Positions 37,486-39,212 of a stretch of 39,212 nt of DNA are shown piece by piece. The notes under the pieces were generated by a model. It searched no databases, was not told the DNA's origin, and saw nothing but the letters and a program-made list of their open reading frames with translations. Source of the stretch: Clostridia bacterium (lineage in GTDB: Bacteria; Bacillota; Clostridia; Christensenellales; Aristaeellaceae); NCBI GenBank assembly GCA_017396845.1, contig JAFQKQ010000114.1:1-39212 (forward strand), given 5' to 3'. How positions within the stretch are numbered: the stretch's first letter is position 1; each line of letters begins with the position of its first letter. The translations under genes and the position numbers were made by a program.

Positions 37486-37514
37486 ATAAATCTCCTCCTC
37501 AAGTTTTTCTGGTG

Positions 37515-37543
37515 ATTCTACACGTTTCCATGTGTTTCGTCAA
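37515..37543 (-). promoter_or_regulatory. Promoter of guaB
   Basis: The minus strand has TTGACG (37538-37543), 17 nt and TAGAAT (37515-37520), each one mismatch from consensus. No guanine riboswitch is seen in the short leader. Confidence 0.75.
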
Positions 37544-37636
37544 CCGTCAATTTGTAAAATAAACCGACTTCACTAAATCTCAAATAAACGCACCGTTTCA
37601 TAACTTTCGTTTATGTTCCTTTTCCTTAACCGGTAT

Positions 37637-37670
37637 AAACAAAAGCGCCCCCGGTATTTGCCGGGAGCGC
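37637..37670 (-). terminator. Terminator of the GH5 gene
   Basis: On the minus strand a 10-bp GC-rich stem (37661-37670 with 37645-37654, one G-U pair) and a 6-nt loop are followed by TTTTGTTT. It begins 9 nt after the stop. Confidence 0.92.
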
Positions 37671-37679
37671 GCGTACATT

Positions 37680-38918
37680 TTACTTCTTTTCAGGAACCGC
37701 ATCGTATCCGCCGTACTTCACAAGCGCCTCTACGATTTCGGGATATACGATTTCGCACTTTGCTCGATCAATAACGCCGAAAAGCTCGCCATTGCCCTTG
37801 AACGCATGGTTGTCCCACCATACGCAGGGAATGTTTCTGGCGCTGGCATTTACGCAGTAGTATGCAGCGAAATTCACGCGGGACTGAAGATTATCACCCT
37901 TGGCGCGGGCGCCGAATTCTCCGATGACAACGGGGATACCGTTTACAATGAACTTCTTATAGAGGGAATTCATGAAGCGGTTGATTTCGGCGGTCTGACC
38001 GATATTCGTAAGCTCGAACGTCTTGTCTCCCCCATCCTGAAGCGCGAAGGGGTAAGGCGTATAGGCATGCACCGAAACGATGATCTTGTTGTCCGCAGAA
38101 TCGGTCGGAAGCGTAAAGTAATCGCTCAGCGCGTTTTCGGGCGATGCGCAGTATGCAGGCACCATCAGATAGCGGTCGGCATTATTTCCGCCGGATGCGC
38201 GGACTACGTCTACAAACGCTTGATTGAGCTTGTTGATGCAGTCGGCGCTGTCCAGGCACTCTGGCGAAGATGCGTTGAACGACCATTCATAGCTCGTATC
38301 CTTCATTCTGGGCTCATTCATCGATTCAAAGATCAGACGCTCGTCATAATCCTTGAATCTTTCCGTGAGCTGTTTCCAGATCGTCGTAATGTAACGGTGG
38401 GCGGTATCGTAATGCTCGCTCGTAGGATAGTAGTACTTGCTGTACACATCGTGATGGGTATTCAGGATTACATACATTCCGTCATTAATCGCGTAATCAA
38501 CGACTTCCTGAACTCTGTCGAGCCATTCGGGCGTGATATTAAAGAGCATATCCACATGATTATGCCAGGATACGGGAATTCTGATCGTATCAAAGCCGGC
38601 GGCATGAACCGTCTTGATCAGTTCCTCCGTGGTCTTTACGCCAACCCAAGCGGTTTCCAGATCCATTTCCCGGTTCTTGCCCCAGCTGTCATTGTTCGCA
38701 TCGAAGGTATTGCCGAGGTTCCAGCCGATGCCCATCTTCTTCAGGAAATCCATCGCATCGTTTTCGGGAATCTCGTATTTCGTGATGTAACTGATTTCGG
38801 GAATCACAATATTTCCTCCATTCTTATCGCTTTCCATGAATGCCGATACGCAAGCCAGCAATGCCAGCGCTCCGATCAGCGCTATGGAAATCCACCTAAG
38901 CATTCTTTTTCCGGTCAT
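37680..38918 (-). CDS. GH5 family glycoside hydrolase lipoprotein (endoglucanase-like)
   Basis: A 412-residue secreted enzyme. The N terminus has a basic start, a hydrophobic stretch and the lipobox L20-L-A-C23, so it is probably lipid-anchored outside the membrane. The TIM barrel shows MGIGWNLGNTFDA near 62, the acid/base E202 in MNEPR and the nucleophile E334 in VIGEFGA, with WWDN at the end of strand 8. This pattern fits cellulase-like GH5 enzymes acting on beta-1,4-glucans or related polymers; the exact substrate is open. It is a single-gene unit with a terminator. A TTGACA (38986-38991) upstream lacks a well-spaced -10. Confidence 0.9.
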   Translation of the reverse strand: MTGKRMLRWISIALIGALALLACVSAFMESDKNGGNIVIPEISYITKYEIPENDAMDFLKKMGIGWNLGNTFDANNDSWGKNREMDLETAWVGVKTTEELIKTVHAAGFDTIRIPVSWHNHVDMLFNITPEWLDRVQEVVDYAINDGMYVILNTHHDVYSKYYYPTSEHYDTAHRYITTIWKQLTERFKDYDERLIFESMNEPRMKDTSYEWSFNASSPECLDSADCINKLNQAFVDVVRASGGNNADRYLMVPAYCASPENALSDYFTLPTDSADNKIIVSVHAYTPYPFALQDGGDKTFELTNIGQTAEINRFMNSLYKKFIVNGIPVVIGEFGARAKGDNLQSRVNFAAYYCVNASARNIPCVWWDNHAFKGNGELFGVIDRAKCEIVYPEIVEALVKYGGYDAVPEKK

Positions 38919-39050
38919 ACGCTTTCCCCCGTCTCATTTCGTTTTTTCAACAACAATCCATTTTATATTGCCACAAAGCACAACCTTTGTCAAGGCATAA
39001 ATAATACAAGTATGTTCTCATTTTTTATGGCGCTTACGTGCGCATTATGA

Positions 39051-39212
39051 TATAATTTCCATAGAAAATAATCAGGAGACTAACTATTAAAAGTCAAGCC
39101 CCAGGAAGCAGTTTTGGCAAATTTTCTTTCACCCAGCCCCGCCGCCCTTGACAAACAGCATTCAAATGCTGGCGGTTACCCGACGAGGGCGATGGAGGGA
39201 ATAACAAACTAA
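39051..39212 (+). promoter_or_regulatory. Extended -10 promoter and structured 5' leader running off the window
   Basis: TGATATAAT (TATAAT 39051-39056) points right. The next 150 nt have no ORF but several possible helices: GTCAAG (39093-39098) with CTTGAC (39147-39152), CAGCAT with ATGCTG (39156-39171), CCGCC (39142-39146) with GGCGG (39171-39175), and GCCCT (39144-39148) with AGGGC (39186-39190). Some exclude each other, as in switching RNAs. GGAGGG at 39194-39199 may be the ribosome site of a gene starting beyond the edge, or the whole may be a standalone ncRNA. I do not recognise the class. Confidence 0.5.

Noticed and set aside
37486-37560. Guanine riboswitch in front of guaB
   Set aside because: The leader is only about 25 nt and lacks the conserved purine-aptamer loops.

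Overview
The window looks like chromosome from a spore-forming, Gram-positive-type Clostridia bacterium, probably an uncultured gut-type lineage. The evidence is gerM, the mraZ/ftsL/PASTA-PBP division cluster, a DarA (cyclic-di-AMP) - HolB - RicT block, RqcH, a tyrosine T-box leader, a MurE with the meso-DAP-type DNPR motif, and Shine-Dalgarno sites of the GGAGG type. Nearly all genes lie on the minus strand. Only rqcH, a secreted CAP-domain protein and a truncated leader at the right edge are on the plus strand.

Layout, left to right. (1) 1-216: two minus-strand tRNA genes (Arg-TCT, then His-GTG cut by the window edge) and their promoter. (2) 258-3132: gerM, an RNase PH/RdgB fusion and a YsnB-like phosphodiesterase, the same order as in Bacillus subtilis. 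Divergent promoters separate them from rqcH (3293-5002, +). (3) 5060-9112: a large GH106-like glycosidase, then a uracil permease gene that is doubly damaged. (4) 9222-12254: a zinc-ribbon protein and the darA-holB-ricT operon. (5) 12350-24431: a compact dcw cluster, mraZ-ftsL-ftsI-murE-mraY-murD-ftsW-ftsQ, then ftsA-ftsZ from their own promoter. rsmH, murF, murG, murC and murB are not in it. (6) 24484-28710: a phosphoesterase/zinc-ribbon pair, the CAP protein, and an operon with two uracil-DNA glycosylases, only one of which keeps the Fe-S ligands. (7) 28715-32211: RluA-type pseudouridine synthase, GNAT, two tandem HAD phosphatases and trmL, tightly overlapped. (8) 32297-35680: a Tyr T-box leader controlling an aminotransferase, tyrS and yigZ. 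(9) 36038-38918: guaB, broken by a one-base frameshift at the catalytic loop, and a GH5 lipoprotein. (10) 39051-39212: a plus-strand promoter and structured 5' leader running off the window.

Most of this is conserved housekeeping content and I do not see a clearly new multi-gene system. The points most worth a second look are the two damaged nucleobase genes (uraA, guaB), the mraZ control region (extended -10, spaced TGGGG boxes, 14-codon leader ORF overlapping the mraZ start), a perfect inverted repeat over the ftsA -10 box, the Tyr T-box over an aminotransferase, the Fe-S-free glycosylase paralogue, and the unassigned structured leader at the right end. All calls come from reading the sequence; no database search was run.
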